Assembly (NCBI GenBank): GCA_041481445.1
Contig: JBGPBV010000015.1
Location: 13,472 to 77,471, forward strand
Direction: 5' to 3'
DNA from: AA29 sp041481445
GTDB lineage: Bacteria; Acidobacteriota; Vicinamibacteria; Fen-336
DNA: 64,000 bases
A program made the position numbers and the translations under genes. Positions 25,173 to 33,845 of this stretch are shown piece by piece. The stretch's first letter is position 1. Each line of letters opens with the position of its first letter. The notes under the pieces are model-generated. The model was given only the letters and a program-made list of their open reading frames with translations, searched no databases and was not told the origin of the DNA.

Positions 25173-26180
25173 TCAGACACCCTTCCCCATGGCCTTCAAC
25201 ACCGAATGCGGCACCATCAATGCCAGTCGTTCCAGCCACGCGCCTTCGAGTTGGGGAAGCAGGGTGCGTGCCTCATCGCGCCGATTCAGGTGAATCAAGT
25301 GCCGCAGCATTCTCCGCCTGCAGTCCGCAAGGACCGTTGCCACCTCGCCCCCGCGTACCTGCATGAACTCCGCGTCACGCGCCCACGTGCGCTTGATCAG
25401 CGTTATGCGCGCCTTGGCTGACTCGAATGGAGTGGCTTGCGTCAGCCGTGGACCGTCATGCGAGGACTGCAAAGCGGTGTCGACATCCAGGTACGCGCAG
25501 TCACGCGCGCGCGCAATGAGGGCGAAGCATTCCCAGTCCTCGTAGGTGGGCAGGTCCACCCCAAAATGCAGCGCGTCGCCCACGACAGAGCGACGCACGA
25601 GCAGGGTGTTGACATTGATATAATTGGCATGCAGCTCCTGTGCGTACATCGAGCCCACGTGCACTCGCACGGCCGCATCGGCCGGTGGCAGTGTCGCGGG
25701 CAGCGGCCAGCGTTCGGAGTAAAGTCGCCCCGGGGCCAGAATATCATCCCAGCTGCGCGTATCGCCACTCCAGCGCACCAGCCAATGTGGCACGATGCTG
25801 CCGTCTGGGAATAACTGGCCGAAGTCCGAGAAGCAAAACGCAAGTGCCCGATCGCTCTCCATCGGCGGGCGCGGCAGCGCCAGCCGATGCGGCAGCCAGA
25901 CGTCGTCGGAGTCCGCGAAGGCGATGAGATCGTACCTGGCGGCGGCCACGCCCGTGTTGCGTGCGCGTCCTGCACCGCCGTTTGTCACTTGCAGGTAGCG
26001 CACGCGGCCATGCCAAGGACCGTTCGCGGTCCCCACCACCGCCGCCGTATCGTCGGTCGACCCATCGTCGACAACGATGATTTCATCGTTATCGGCCATG
26101 GCCGCGACCACGCTTGCCAGCGCACGCGGCAGCAGCTCGGCACGGTTATAGGTCGGGATGACGATACTGATTGGTTCCAT
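25173..26180 (-). CDS. Family 2 glycosyltransferase
   Basis: 335 residues; ATG at 26180 is chosen because the GT-A fold begins immediately (MEPISIVIPTYNR). Motifs: VDDGSTDDT for nucleotide binding, the GAGRARNTG helix, ADSDD (metal-binding DxD) and a later YEDWECF containing the probable catalytic acidic residues. A soluble cytoplasmic transferase without membrane helices. It converges on the aspartokinase gene with only 14 bases between stops and is divergent from the GNAT gene. Codon use is less extreme in GC than the flanking genes, suggesting separate acquisition. Sugar donor unknown. Confidence 0.9.
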   Translation of the reverse strand: MEPISIVIPTYNRAELLPRALASVVAAMADNDEIIVVDDGSTDDTAAVVGTANGPWHGRVRYLQVTNGGAGRARNTGVAAARYDLIAFADSDDVWLPHRLALPRPPMESDRALAFCFSDFGQLFPDGSIVPHWLVRWSGDTRSWDDILAPGRLYSERWPLPATLPPADAAVRVHVGSMYAQELHANYINVNTLLVRRSVVGDALHFGVDLPTYEDWECFALIARARDCAYLDVDTALQSSHDGPRLTQATPFESAKARITLIKRTWARDAEFMQVRGGEVATVLADCRRRMLRHLIHLNRRDEARTLLPQLEGAWLERLALMVPHSVLKAMGKGV

Positions 26181-26283
26181 GCGCAACTCTGCACGGCGAG
26201 CGACCATGGCCCACGCGCTCGGAGAGAATACCGCGGTTACCGTAGAATCCGCAATCAACGTCCAACGCGGTGGACAACGATTC

Positions 26284-27438
26284 ATGCTGACCCGACGCCT
26301 TACCGGTCTCAATGGCCTGCGTGAGCTGCGAGAACCGTGGCTGTCCTTGCACGACGGAGCCGATTTGTACGCGCGCTACGAGTGGCACCTGGCCTGCGGT
26401 ATGCATCTGCTGGACGATGTGTCGCTCGCCTACGTGCAGGTGCTCGACGGCGACCGGACGGTGGCCATCGTGCCTGCCATCGCGAGCCGCGAGCGATTTC
26501 GGCCCTTCGGCCAACTGCGGGTGCTCAGCCTTGGCCTGCATCCGCACCTGGCCCTGGCGGATTTCCCGCTCGCCGCCGATGTTCGTGTGGAGGACGTTGC
26601 GGCCGCGCTGCGCGCGGCGCTGGCGGCCTGGCCAGAGCACTGGGATGCGCTGCGATGGCCACGCGTCCTGGCCTCGAGCCACGCGATGCGCTTGGCGCAC
26701 GCATTCGACGCCTCCGCGGCCCACATATCGCCAGCGTCGCCATGCAACACGCTCGACACGCGGCGGCCGTTCGTGAGCCTGTCCAAGAACCTCCGGGCCA
26801 CTTTGCGCAAGTCACAAAAACGGTTGGAGGAATCCGGCGGTGCGCATATCACGTGCAACGATGTGCCAGCCGAAGCGGCAAGCGGCAGCCGACCGGCTGC
26901 GCTGCACATTGGTGCCGACGGGATCGATGCCGCCTACGATGCATTTCTCGCGATCGAGGCCTCCGGCTGGAAGGGTGAGGCAGGCGCTGGCTCGGCTATC
27001 CGCCTGAATCCCGCCACGCGCGGTTTCTATGCCGAGCTGCTGGCACTTCGCGGCGCCGATTTCGTGCCCGAAGTCACGCTGCTGGTGCGCGGCACGACGC
27101 CGATCGCCGCGCAGTTCTCGGTGCGTGTGAACCGCTGCAAGCACGTGCTCAAGATCGGCTACGACGAAGCCGAGTCACGCTTTTCGCCGGGGCAGGTGCT
27201 GGTGGCCAGGGTGCTCGAAGCTGCCAGTGGGGGCATGATCGAGCGCATCAACCTGGTCACTGACATGCCATGGCACCGGGCGTGGCGCCCGGTGCCCGAG
27301 CCGACATTCCACGTAGCCGTGTTTCGCCGGCGCTGGCGCGCCGCGCTGTATCGCGGCTATTCCTGGGCCCTTCGGTCGGCGAGAATGGCGTTGCTGGCCT
27401 TTCGGGGACTGCGTGCACGTCCGGGTGATCTGCATTAA
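26284..27438 (+). CDS. FemAB/CelD-like GNAT acyltransferase
   Basis: 384 residues from ATG 26284; ATG 26206 (410 aa) is an alternative and the start is uncertain because no clear ribosome site is visible. The BioF2-type C-terminal GNAT domain is recognisable by the KNLRATLRKSQKRLEE helix, EASGWKG, FYAELLALRG and LKIGYDEAESRFSPGQVL. It belongs to the same broad family as the gene at 3812-5107 but is not a close copy. The divergent GT2 gene (25173-26180) and the downstream GMC oxidoreductase form a three-gene group, perhaps for a modified glycolipid or polysaccharide; this grouping is inference. Confidence 0.78.
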   Translation: MLTRRLTGLNGLRELREPWLSLHDGADLYARYEWHLACGMHLLDDVSLAYVQVLDGDRTVAIVPAIASRERFRPFGQLRVLSLGLHPHLALADFPLAADVRVEDVAAALRAALAAWPEHWDALRWPRVLASSHAMRLAHAFDASAAHISPASPCNTLDTRRPFVSLSKNLRATLRKSQKRLEESGGAHITCNDVPAEAASGSRPAALHIGADGIDAAYDAFLAIEASGWKGEAGAGSAIRLNPATRGFYAELLALRGADFVPEVTLLVRGTTPIAAQFSVRVNRCKHVLKIGYDEAESRFSPGQVLVARVLEAASGGMIERINLVTDMPWHRAWRPVPEPTFHVAVFRRRWRAALYRGYSWALRSARMALLAFRGLRARPGDLH

Positions 27439-27526
27439 CTTCCGCTGGCCCGGCATCGTGGTCTCCATCGCCAGCGCCGGCGACCTGTTGGACGAACCGT
27501 ACCTTCGCATGTGTAGACGTTGACCG

Positions 27527-28975
27527 ATGCAGAACTCCCGAGACATCGCATGTGACACTGTCGTCGTCGGCAGCGGGATGGGCGGTAGCACGTTCGCGTA
27601 CGGGCTTGCTCGTCGCGGCTTCGATATCGTTGTCATCGATGAAGGACAACTCGTGCCGGCAGCGACTACTCTATCGCCGGTGCATCAATCGCTCCTGCCG
27701 TCCGGATCCCTGGTAGGAGGGCTCACAAAGACGTATGGCGCAGCGATGTATCGGCTGCGAGAACTCGATTTCGAGGCAACGGAGTTGGAGGCGGGAGTTT
27801 CACCCGCCTGGCCGTTCGGCTACGCTGACCTGGAGCCATACTACGGAGAAGCGGAGCGTCTGTATCGAGTGCATGGGTCGAGCGAGAACGACCCGTCCGA
27901 GCCACCGCGCTCCACACCCTGGCCCTACGCGCCCATTCCCCATCAAGGTCCTGTTCGCGAGTTGGTCGGGCGTATTACACATAAAGCGGGCGTCCCGGTG
28001 TCCTATGTCCCTCGTGCTATCGACTATGATCCCGAGCACGGTGGAGCATGCGTACTCTGTCGGCACTGTGACGCGTACTTTTGCCCGCGCGACGCGAAGA
28101 TGGATGCGGAAATCGGCGCTCTCCGTCCCGCGATGCGGATTGGGGCAGTCAAACTGATGACGCAGACCCAATGCCTGCGCGTCCTCACGACGTCCGATGG
28201 ACGAAGGGCCACTGGGGTTCGCGTACGCCGCGAAGGGGAAGAGTACACGATTCACGCGCGCATCGTGGCGTTGGCATGCGGTGTCACGGGAACTCCGACG
28301 CTCCTGTGGCGCTCGCGCTCGGGTGGTGCGCCACATGCCAATGGGGTTGCCAACGGCTCAGGCACGCTCGGGCGGCGGGTGGCCGCGCACCGACAAGCCT
28401 GGGTGTTTCCCGTGTCGCCGTTGGTGCAGCGAACGCCATTCCATCAGAAGACGTTTGCGATGAACGCTTTTTACGCATCGGCTCCCAACTGGCCGCACGC
28501 CCTTGGAACCATCCAATCGGCCGGTTACATCGAGCCCCTTTCATTCTCTCGCCGCTATCGCCCCTTTGTTGCCGCGGCCCTGTTCAACAGCTTTCAGACT
28601 TTCGTCATGAACGAAATGCTGCCGTCGCCTCACACAGGATATGTCTTGACGGATGGTGGTGCGGAACGCCTCGGGATGCCGTTGGAGAATCCGAAAACAT
28701 TCTCAAGACTCCGCCAGCATGCGATAGAGCTTTTCAAGCGTGCCGGATATCCGGTACTCGCACCGCGAATCTACGGTGCCTGGCATTGGGTAGGGTCGGC
28801 GCGAATGGGCAAGGATCCTTCCACGTCGATTGTCGATTCCTTGTGTCGTACTCATGATGTCGATGGACTGTACCTCGTCGACGCGAGCGCCCTGCCAACG
28901 GCGGGCGCGGTCAACACGGGGTTGACGATCGCCGCCGTAGCGCTGCGAGCGGCCGCGGCCGTGCCGAAGCCCTAG
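27527..28975 (+). CDS. GMC-family FAD-dependent oxidoreductase
   Basis: 482 residues. FAD-binding GSGMGGSTFAYGLARRG (~15-31) with the acidic residue ending beta-2 (VIDEG); GMC C-terminal domain ending in HWVGSARMG and VDASALPTAGAVNTGLTIAAVALR, with His in HW as the likely catalytic base. A cysteine-rich stretch C-x2-C-x2-C-x4-C (VLCRHCDAYFCPRDAK) near 170-185 occurs in a subset of bacterial GMC proteins. Family members oxidise alcohols or sugars to carbonyls or acids. No signal peptide is evident, so cytoplasmic or needing a partner for export. It starts 88 bases after the GNAT gene. Substrate unknown. Confidence 0.88.
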   Translation: MQNSRDIACDTVVVGSGMGGSTFAYGLARRGFDIVVIDEGQLVPAATTLSPVHQSLLPSGSLVGGLTKTYGAAMYRLRELDFEATELEAGVSPAWPFGYADLEPYYGEAERLYRVHGSSENDPSEPPRSTPWPYAPIPHQGPVRELVGRITHKAGVPVSYVPRAIDYDPEHGGACVLCRHCDAYFCPRDAKMDAEIGALRPAMRIGAVKLMTQTQCLRVLTTSDGRRATGVRVRREGEEYTIHARIVALACGVTGTPTLLWRSRSGGAPHANGVANGSGTLGRRVAAHRQAWVFPVSPLVQRTPFHQKTFAMNAFYASAPNWPHALGTIQSAGYIEPLSFSRRYRPFVAAALFNSFQTFVMNEMLPSPHTGYVLTDGGAERLGMPLENPKTFSRLRQHAIELFKRAGYPVLAPRIYGAWHWVGSARMGKDPSTSIVDSLCRTHDVDGLYLVDASALPTAGAVNTGLTIAAVALRAAAAVPKP

Positions 28976-29078
28976 GATCGCCCGGCACTTCTTCTCCTCG
29001 GCGGAGGCCGCGGCGCTGATGGCGCTGCCTTGGTCGTCCCGGCCGCAACTCCACACGCGGACGGTCTCGCAAGCGGTG

Positions 29079-29098
29079 CGCGCCCGATCAGGGGCGCG
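29079..29098. terminator. GC hairpin between convergent genes
   Basis: CGCGCCC and GGGCGCG form a perfect 7-bp stem with a 6-base loop in the 150-base gap between the convergent GMC (ending 28975) and propeller-lipoprotein (ending 29126) genes. No T-tract on either strand, so its function as a terminator is only suggested by position. Confidence 0.35.
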
Positions 29099-29125
29099 TG
29101 GGTGCGGGCGGTAGGCGAGGCACCC

Positions 29126-30487
29126 TCAGCGTTGAGCCTGCTTCGCGGCCCCGGTGGGCAGCTCGGCGAGAAACAGATCGCTCCGCCCCGAGCCATCCAT
29201 GTCCGACGTGAAGAGCACGTACTCACCATCCGGTGAGAACTTGGCAAAGCTGAAGAAGGTGTAATTCCCCGTCGTGTTGTACGGATGTCCCAGGAGGCGC
29301 CGCTGACCGTTGGCGGTGATGAGGACCATCCCTCCGGGCGCGAGCCAGAAGTCTTCGGGCGGCCGCAAGCTTCCATAGTGGGTGAACACCGCCCATTGGT
29401 CGTTGAGGTCGGCGGGGTGCTGGATCCAGTTGCCATTGCCGTGAACCAGGGTCGCGTTGGCGGGCCCGCCGATGTGCTCCCCCGAGCTGGGCAGGTCGGA
29501 GGTGAACATGGCAAAGTCGGGCGGGAAATGCATGTTCCAATCCACGACCAGCCAGCGCCGCCGCAGGCTCGCGTTGTGCCCGAATGGAATCCCGGGATCG
29601 CCCGCGGTACTCCCGATGATGCTGCTCGTATTCCAATCCCAGATCGAGAGCCCATTTGCCGGTGAATTCAGGGCCAGCCCCACGTAGCGCCCTGCCCGGT
29701 CGATGCGCGGCTCGTTCATGTTCGTATTGGTGTATGTCTTCTTGATGTTCGTACTGGGCTCGAAGGCGACCATCGTGGGACCGGTGGCCCCCCGCATCCA
29801 GACGAACATCCCGTCGCTCTCGCTCTGGTGCAGCCAAACCGCCCTGGGCTCGGTCTGGGGCCAGCCGTTGCCGGGGGCCGCCGTCATCGTCCGGAGGTCG
29901 AAGCGGACGATCGAGGTGCCGTTGCTCGAATAGGCGTAATGAGGCGTCGCGGGGTTGTTGGAGAAGGTGAAGGCCAGGTCCATGAACGGGGCAAGGCTGC
30001 CGGTGAGCGGGCGGGGATTGCTGACGCCGACACCCGGGGTGAAGTCGATCAGCCAGTGCACCGCGCCGCTGTACACCAGTATCGCGCGAGTGTTTCCGTT
30101 GTACGGCAGGGACACTTCGTCACCGCCCTCGGCGTAATCGTGGCCCCAGTTCGGGCCCGGGGCCGGGAAAGCGGCGGAGGTGAGCTTGTCGATCCTGACG
30201 TTCGTCGTTGGATCGGAGTACCAGTTGCCGGCCGCCATCGAGCGTACGTTGAGCGCATCGTAGGCCGCGGTGAGCGGTACCTGCGAGGTCAGGGCCTCCG
30301 GCAACAGCGTGGGATCCGCGGCGGCGCGGCCGGCCTTGTCGTCCGCGACGGTGCTGCTGGTCTTCTCTGCGGACCCACCCGGCGGCGGCGCGCATGCCGA
30401 CAGCATTGGCAGGGCGATCCCGCCGAGAGCGGCCAGGGTCAAGGCGAGGCGCGCGCTCCTCTCGCCGCAGCAAGAACGGGAACCCAT
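29126..30487 (-). CDS. Secreted lipoprotein with WD40/PD40-like beta-propeller
   Basis: 453 residues from ATG 30487. A signal peptide with lipobox LSAC (residues ~27-30) is followed by a PPPGG linker. The mature chain has repeated strands of the WD40-like type (FVWMRGATGPT, RAGRYVGLALNSP, NWIQHPADLNDQWAVFTHYG and a terminal KFSPDGEYVLFTSDMDG resembling TolB-type PD40 repeats). Probably a periplasmic or surface-attached propeller that binds a ligand or polymer. Long in-frame extensions upstream of 30487 would hide the signal peptide. No enzymatic motif is visible and the function is unknown; it is monocistronic by its flanking gaps. Confidence 0.75.
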   Translation of the reverse strand: MGSRSCCGERSARLALTLAALGGIALPMLSACAPPPGGSAEKTSSTVADDKAGRAAADPTLLPEALTSQVPLTAAYDALNVRSMAAGNWYSDPTTNVRIDKLTSAAFPAPGPNWGHDYAEGGDEVSLPYNGNTRAILVYSGAVHWLIDFTPGVGVSNPRPLTGSLAPFMDLAFTFSNNPATPHYAYSSNGTSIVRFDLRTMTAAPGNGWPQTEPRAVWLHQSESDGMFVWMRGATGPTMVAFEPSTNIKKTYTNTNMNEPRIDRAGRYVGLALNSPANGLSIWDWNTSSIIGSTAGDPGIPFGHNASLRRRWLVVDWNMHFPPDFAMFTSDLPSSGEHIGGPANATLVHGNGNWIQHPADLNDQWAVFTHYGSLRPPEDFWLAPGGMVLITANGQRRLLGHPYNTTGNYTFFSFAKFSPDGEYVLFTSDMDGSGRSDLFLAELPTGAAKQAQR

Positions 30488-30665
30488 CAGTCGCCATTCT
30501 CCGGCAGTAAGGCCGTCGTTACCAACCCAGGGTGTCACGAGACCCTCCAGACCGTGCGCCATCGGAGACGCGAGCACCGCCCCCGGGGGAAGTCAGCTCG
30601 TGAGCCGTTCGCGTCGACGGGTTACGCGGGGGAAACCCTGCGGGGGCTCAGCCCGGGCGATCCAT

Positions 30666-31112
30666 TCACGGCAGCCACTTTCGTACCGTGACCGTGGTGC
30701 CGTGGCCCGGCCGGCTCGAGATGTCAAACTCGTCCATCAGCCGGCGCACTCCGGGCAGGCCCAGGCCAAGGCCCGATCCGGTGGAGTAGCCCGCGCTCAG
30801 GGCGACCGCGATGTCCGAGATGCCTGGCCCCTCATCCCGAGCGACGATGACCAGGCCTGGCCGGTCGTTCCGACGATCCTCGCCCAGCACGATCTCTCCC
30901 GTGGTGGCGTACTCGAGGATGTTGCGCGCCAGCTCCGAGATGGCGGTGACGATCAAGGTCACGTCGCCGCCCGTAAAACCCAGCCCCACCGCCAGGGCGC
31001 GGCCCCGCTGCCGGGCGGTGACGATATCGCCCGACGAGCGGATCGGCACCACGTTCTTCTCCGGGGTGGTCGCTTCCGGTCCCGCTGCCCGGCTAGTCGA
31101 CATACGTTGCAC
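30666..31112 (-). CDS. RsbT-like serine/threonine ATPase kinase
   Basis: 148 residues (145 if the ATG at 31103 is used). HATPase_c fold of the anti-sigma-factor family: ELARNILEYA (N box), DEGPGISD (G1) and GLGLGLPGVRRLMDEF (G2), ending with GTTVTVRKW. The pattern fits RsbT-type switch kinases, which phosphorylate an STAS-domain protein or activate an RsbU phosphatase; it differs from SpoIIAB/RsbW anti-sigma factors, which usually lack the long GLGLGLPG loop. The next gene upstream on the same strand has an RsbU N-terminal domain, the natural docking partner of RsbT. No STAS protein or sigma-B homologue is seen in the window. Confidence 0.85.
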   Translation of the reverse strand: MQRMSTSRAAGPEATTPEKNVVPIRSSGDIVTARQRGRALAVGLGFTGGDVTLIVTAISELARNILEYATTGEIVLGEDRRNDRPGLVIVARDEGPGISDIAVALSAGYSTGSGLGLGLPGVRRLMDEFDISSRPGHGTTVTVRKWLP

Positions 31113-31410
31113 CCACCATCACCTGCTGCTTCGGATGGGCTGGCCCGCCTCGAGAGTGAGGGCGGTGGGGACGTCCTCCACACCGAGGGCGAGCTGGCCC
31201 ATCGAGAAAGCCGGCGTGGTTCTCGTGGACTTCTGGGTGGGAGGAGAGGAAGTCTGAGCGCGTCGCGTCGCGTCCGTGTTCGGCAAGTGCAAGAAAAGGT
31301 GACCCCGGGGCGGCCTCAGCGTAGGGAGACTAGCGCCCGGCCCGCGCGCAGTCAAGGAGGGGGCAGGCGCAGCTCCGCCTACGACGAAGAACCCCCATGG
31401 CCGCTGGCCT

Positions 31411-32088
31411 TCAGGACGAGGCTGAACCGGAGCCGGCCGCCCTGGGTCTGGTCCTGATGAAGCTCAGGGTGCCCGATTCGTTCCCTTGCCCGTCCACCAG
31501 GTCGTCCACCAGGCGCAGCAGTCGCTGGCAGTTCCGGTAGGCCACGTCCAGCATCCGCTGGCCCTGGGCGTTCAGCTCACCGCCTCGTCCGCCCTTGAGC
31601 AGGCTGAGTGAATCGTGGAGCGACCTGACGGGCGCCGACATCTCGTGGCTCATGACGGAGAGGAGCTCGTTCTCGAGCGGCGGGGTCCTCCTCCGCGCGA
31701 GATGCTGGCTCTGGGTGCTCTGGAAGTCGTGCCGGACGGCGTTGATCCGCGGCCCCGGCTCCTCGTTGAGGTCGCACACCGACGAGTTCTGTTCCTGGTA
31801 GACCCGGTAGACCCGCCGCGTCAGCTCGAAAGGGGCCAGGCAATCCGCGAAGAGCTCGGAGGCCCTCCGGACGACGCGCGTGCTCTCGTCGACGGCTGAC
31901 ATCTCGACGAGGACCGCCATCAGCGCTTTCTGGTGAACGGCGGCCATCTCCAGCACGCTGAAGCCCTCGCCGGCCGCCCGGCGTCCGAGCTGATAGGCCC
32001 GGAACAGCGCGTCTTCTCCACCTTCCGCGCAGTACTCCCGCAACGCCGCCGAGTATTGCTCGGTCAGCTCGCCCAGAGCGATCGTCAT
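31411..32088 (-). CDS. RsbU-N domain fused to HisKA domain, lacking catalytic domains
   Basis: 225 residues from ATG 32088. Residues ~5-85 resemble the RsbU N-terminal kinase-interaction domain (ALREYCAEGGEDALFRAYQLGR). This is followed by a HisKA-type dimerisation helix with the phosphorylatable His in SVMSHEMSAPVRSL (~145-158) and a second helix (QRLLRLVDDL). There is no PP2C phosphatase domain and no HATPase_c domain, so it cannot act alone as RsbU or as a histidine kinase. The RsbT-like ATPase encoded 298 bases downstream could supply the missing ATP-binding function in trans. A frameshift product is unlikely because the frame ends cleanly and the downstream DNA encodes no ATPase. Confidence 0.7.
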   Translation of the reverse strand: MTIALGELTEQYSAALREYCAEGGEDALFRAYQLGRRAAGEGFSVLEMAAVHQKALMAVLVEMSAVDESTRVVRRASELFADCLAPFELTRRVYRVYQEQNSSVCDLNEEPGPRINAVRHDFQSTQSQHLARRRTPPLENELLSVMSHEMSAPVRSLHDSLSLLKGGRGGELNAQGQRMLDVAYRNCQRLLRLVDDLVDGQGNESGTLSFIRTRPRAAGSGSASS

Positions 32089-32400
32089 GCCGACCCTCAC
32101 GGGAACCGCGGCGCTACCGCCGCGCGTCGTCCGTGCCCGGGGCGTCCCCGACCCCGAGCCTCCTGGGACAAGACCCGTCGGCGCCGACGGAGGAGGGGCG
32201 ACACGGTGGGATGTTAGCGATGGTCTCTGGGCGCGGCCATGAGGGATCCCCCTCATACTCGCCGGGATGCGCCCCTCATTTTCACGGCCCCCGCCCGGCC
32301 AGGCGGGGACGGCCCCGACCCTCAGGTCAAGCCTCCCGGCTGACGACGCGCGATCCCTCCTCCCGCCGCCAGAGGCAGGGAACAGGGCAAAGCGACGGGG
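32089..32400. other. Intergenic region without a recognisable gene
   Basis: 312 bases between the RsbU-N/HisKA gene and the NarL regulator, both on the minus strand. GC-rich with no conserved protein, no RNA motif and no clear -35/-10 pair on either strand. It should hold the promoter of the RsbU-N gene. Confidence 0.5.
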
Positions 32401-33045
32401 TCAGGACAGGTGGCCGTGCTTGGCGGCGAAGCGGAGGAGCTCGACGGTGCTGTGCAGGCCGAGCTTCTCCATGAGGTGGGTGCGGTGGTTGTCCACCGTC
32501 TTGGCGCTGATGCAGAGGATGTTGGCCACCCGGGCATTGGTGCAGCCCTCGACCAGGAGCTGAAAGACCTCCCGCTCACGGTCGGTCAGCCGGGAGTAAG
32601 GGTCCTCCGCGACCGGCTCGTCCGCCTGGTAGCCCTTCGCCAGGGCATTGGAGGCCTGGGGGCCGAAATAGCCTCTGCCCGATCCCAAGGCCCGGAGGGC
32701 CGCCACCAGCTCAGAGGCGGCGCCGTCCTTGACCAGATAGCCGGAGGCCCCCGCGCGCACCGTCTTGAGGACGTATTCCTCGTCATCGTGCATGGTGAGG
32801 ACCAGGATCCGCGCCCTGGGCAGCGCCTTGTGAATGCGACGGGCGGCTTCCAGGCCATTCAGGCGGGGCATGGTGAGGTCGAGCACCACCACGTCGGGTC
32901 TGGTCTCCAGCGCCTTGGCCAGCGCCTCGCTCCCGTCGGCGGCTTCGGCCACCACTTCGAACTCCCCCGCGGCCTTCAGGATGCTCACCAGGCCCTGACG
33001 AAGGATCGTGTGGTCGTCGGCCAGGAGGATCCGGAGCCGGCTCAT
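32401..33045 (-). CDS. NarL/FixJ-family response regulator
   Basis: 214 residues. Receiver domain with acidic pocket D10/D11, phosphoacceptor D56 (VVVLDLTMP), Thr near 84 (LTMHDD) and Lys in GYLVKDGA; LuxR-type HTH at ~148-205 (LTDREREVFQLLVEG, ISAKTVDNHRTHLMEKLG). A DNA-binding output regulator phosphorylated by the histidine kinase whose stop overlaps its start, so the pair is transcribed together. The two belong to the NarXL/DesKR class that responds to envelope, redox or small-molecule cues; the signal and target genes are unknown. Confidence 0.95.
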   Translation of the reverse strand: MSRLRILLADDHTILRQGLVSILKAAGEFEVVAEAADGSEALAKALETRPDVVVLDLTMPRLNGLEAARRIHKALPRARILVLTMHDDEEYVLKTVRAGASGYLVKDGAASELVAALRALGSGRGYFGPQASNALAKGYQADEPVAEDPYSRLTDREREVFQLLVEGCTNARVANILCISAKTVDNHRTHLMEKLGLHSTVELLRFAAKHGHLS

Positions 33046-33845
33046 CAGCTCCGCGCCTCGCCTTCCCGTTCGAGAGGGACTTCGACCTCGAGTGTCGTCC
33101 CCTCTCCCGGCCGCGACGTCAGCGTGAAGCGACCCGCGAACAGGTGGACGCGGTCCCGCATCCCGCGCAGTCCGAAACCGCGCTCCTCGTCGGTCGAGCG
33201 CAGGACCTCGGCCGCGTCGAACCCGGCGCCGCGGTCCTCCACCCTGAGGAGCAGCCGCTCCTCCGCCGCGCGGAGCTGGACCCGCACCGTGGGCGTCTGG
33301 GCGTGCTTGGCCACGTTGGTCAGGGCCTCCTGGACCAGGCGGAAGACCAGGTTCTGCACATCAGGATCCGTCCGCTCGCCCACCTCTTCCGACACGAGCT
33401 CGACCTCGATGCCGGTCCGCTTCTGGAAAGTGCGGGCCAGCCACCGGAGGGTGGGCAGCAGACCCAGCTCGTCGAGCATCTGCGGGCGCAGGAGATGGGA
33501 GATCTGGCGCACGTCCTGCAAGGTGCGGTCCGCCAGCTCCCGCAGCTCCCCCAGCCGCAGCGACAACTCGCGGTTGTCCGGCGCCGCCCACTGCTCGAGG
33601 AGCGCGAGTTGGATCTTGAGCGCGGTCAGGGACTGGCCGACGCCATCATGGAGCTCGCGAGAGATCCGGCCACGCTCGGCCTCCTGCACCCGCAGGATCC
33701 CCTTGGAGATGAGCCGAAACCGCTTCTCGCCTTCGCCGAGGCGTTGGAGGAGACGCGCGTTCTCGGAGGTGATCCTGGCCACCTCCTGCGCGATCTCTCG
33801 CACGGACTCCAGTCCCGTCCCGGGATCGCGGCGGTCAGAATCCAT
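33045..33845 (-). CDS. NarX/DesK-type sensor histidine kinase
   Basis: 266 residues. A short N-terminal coiled-coil-like segment (EVARITSENARLLQRLGEGEKRF) leads to a HisKA_3 domain with the autophosphorylated H66 in RELHDGVGQSL, then an HATPase_c domain with NVAKHA (N box), EDRGAGFD and GFGLRGMRDR. There are no transmembrane helices or recognisable input domain, so it is cytoplasmic and probably receives its signal from a partner. Its start overlaps the C-terminus of the TPR Ser/Thr kinase gene and its stop overlaps the NarL-type regulator, so all three are probably co-transcribed. Confidence 0.93.
   Translation of the reverse strand: MDSDRRDPGTGLESVREIAQEVARITSENARLLQRLGEGEKRFRLISKGILRVQEAERGRISRELHDGVGQSLTALKIQLALLEQWAAPDNRELSLRLGELRELADRTLQDVRQISHLLRPQMLDELGLLPTLRWLARTFQKRTGIEVELVSEEVGERTDPDVQNLVFRLVQEALTNVAKHAQTPTVRVQLRAAEERLLLRVEDRGAGFDAAEVLRSTDEERGFGLRGMRDRVHLFAGRFTLTSRPGEGTTLEVEVPLEREGEARS

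Noticed and set aside
29079..29098. Confident rho-independent terminator
   Set aside because: Stem is good but no T-tract follows on either strand; kept only as a low-confidence feature.
31411..32088. Frameshifted histidine kinase
   Set aside because: The frame ends cleanly and the following 298 bases encode no HATPase domain in any frame.
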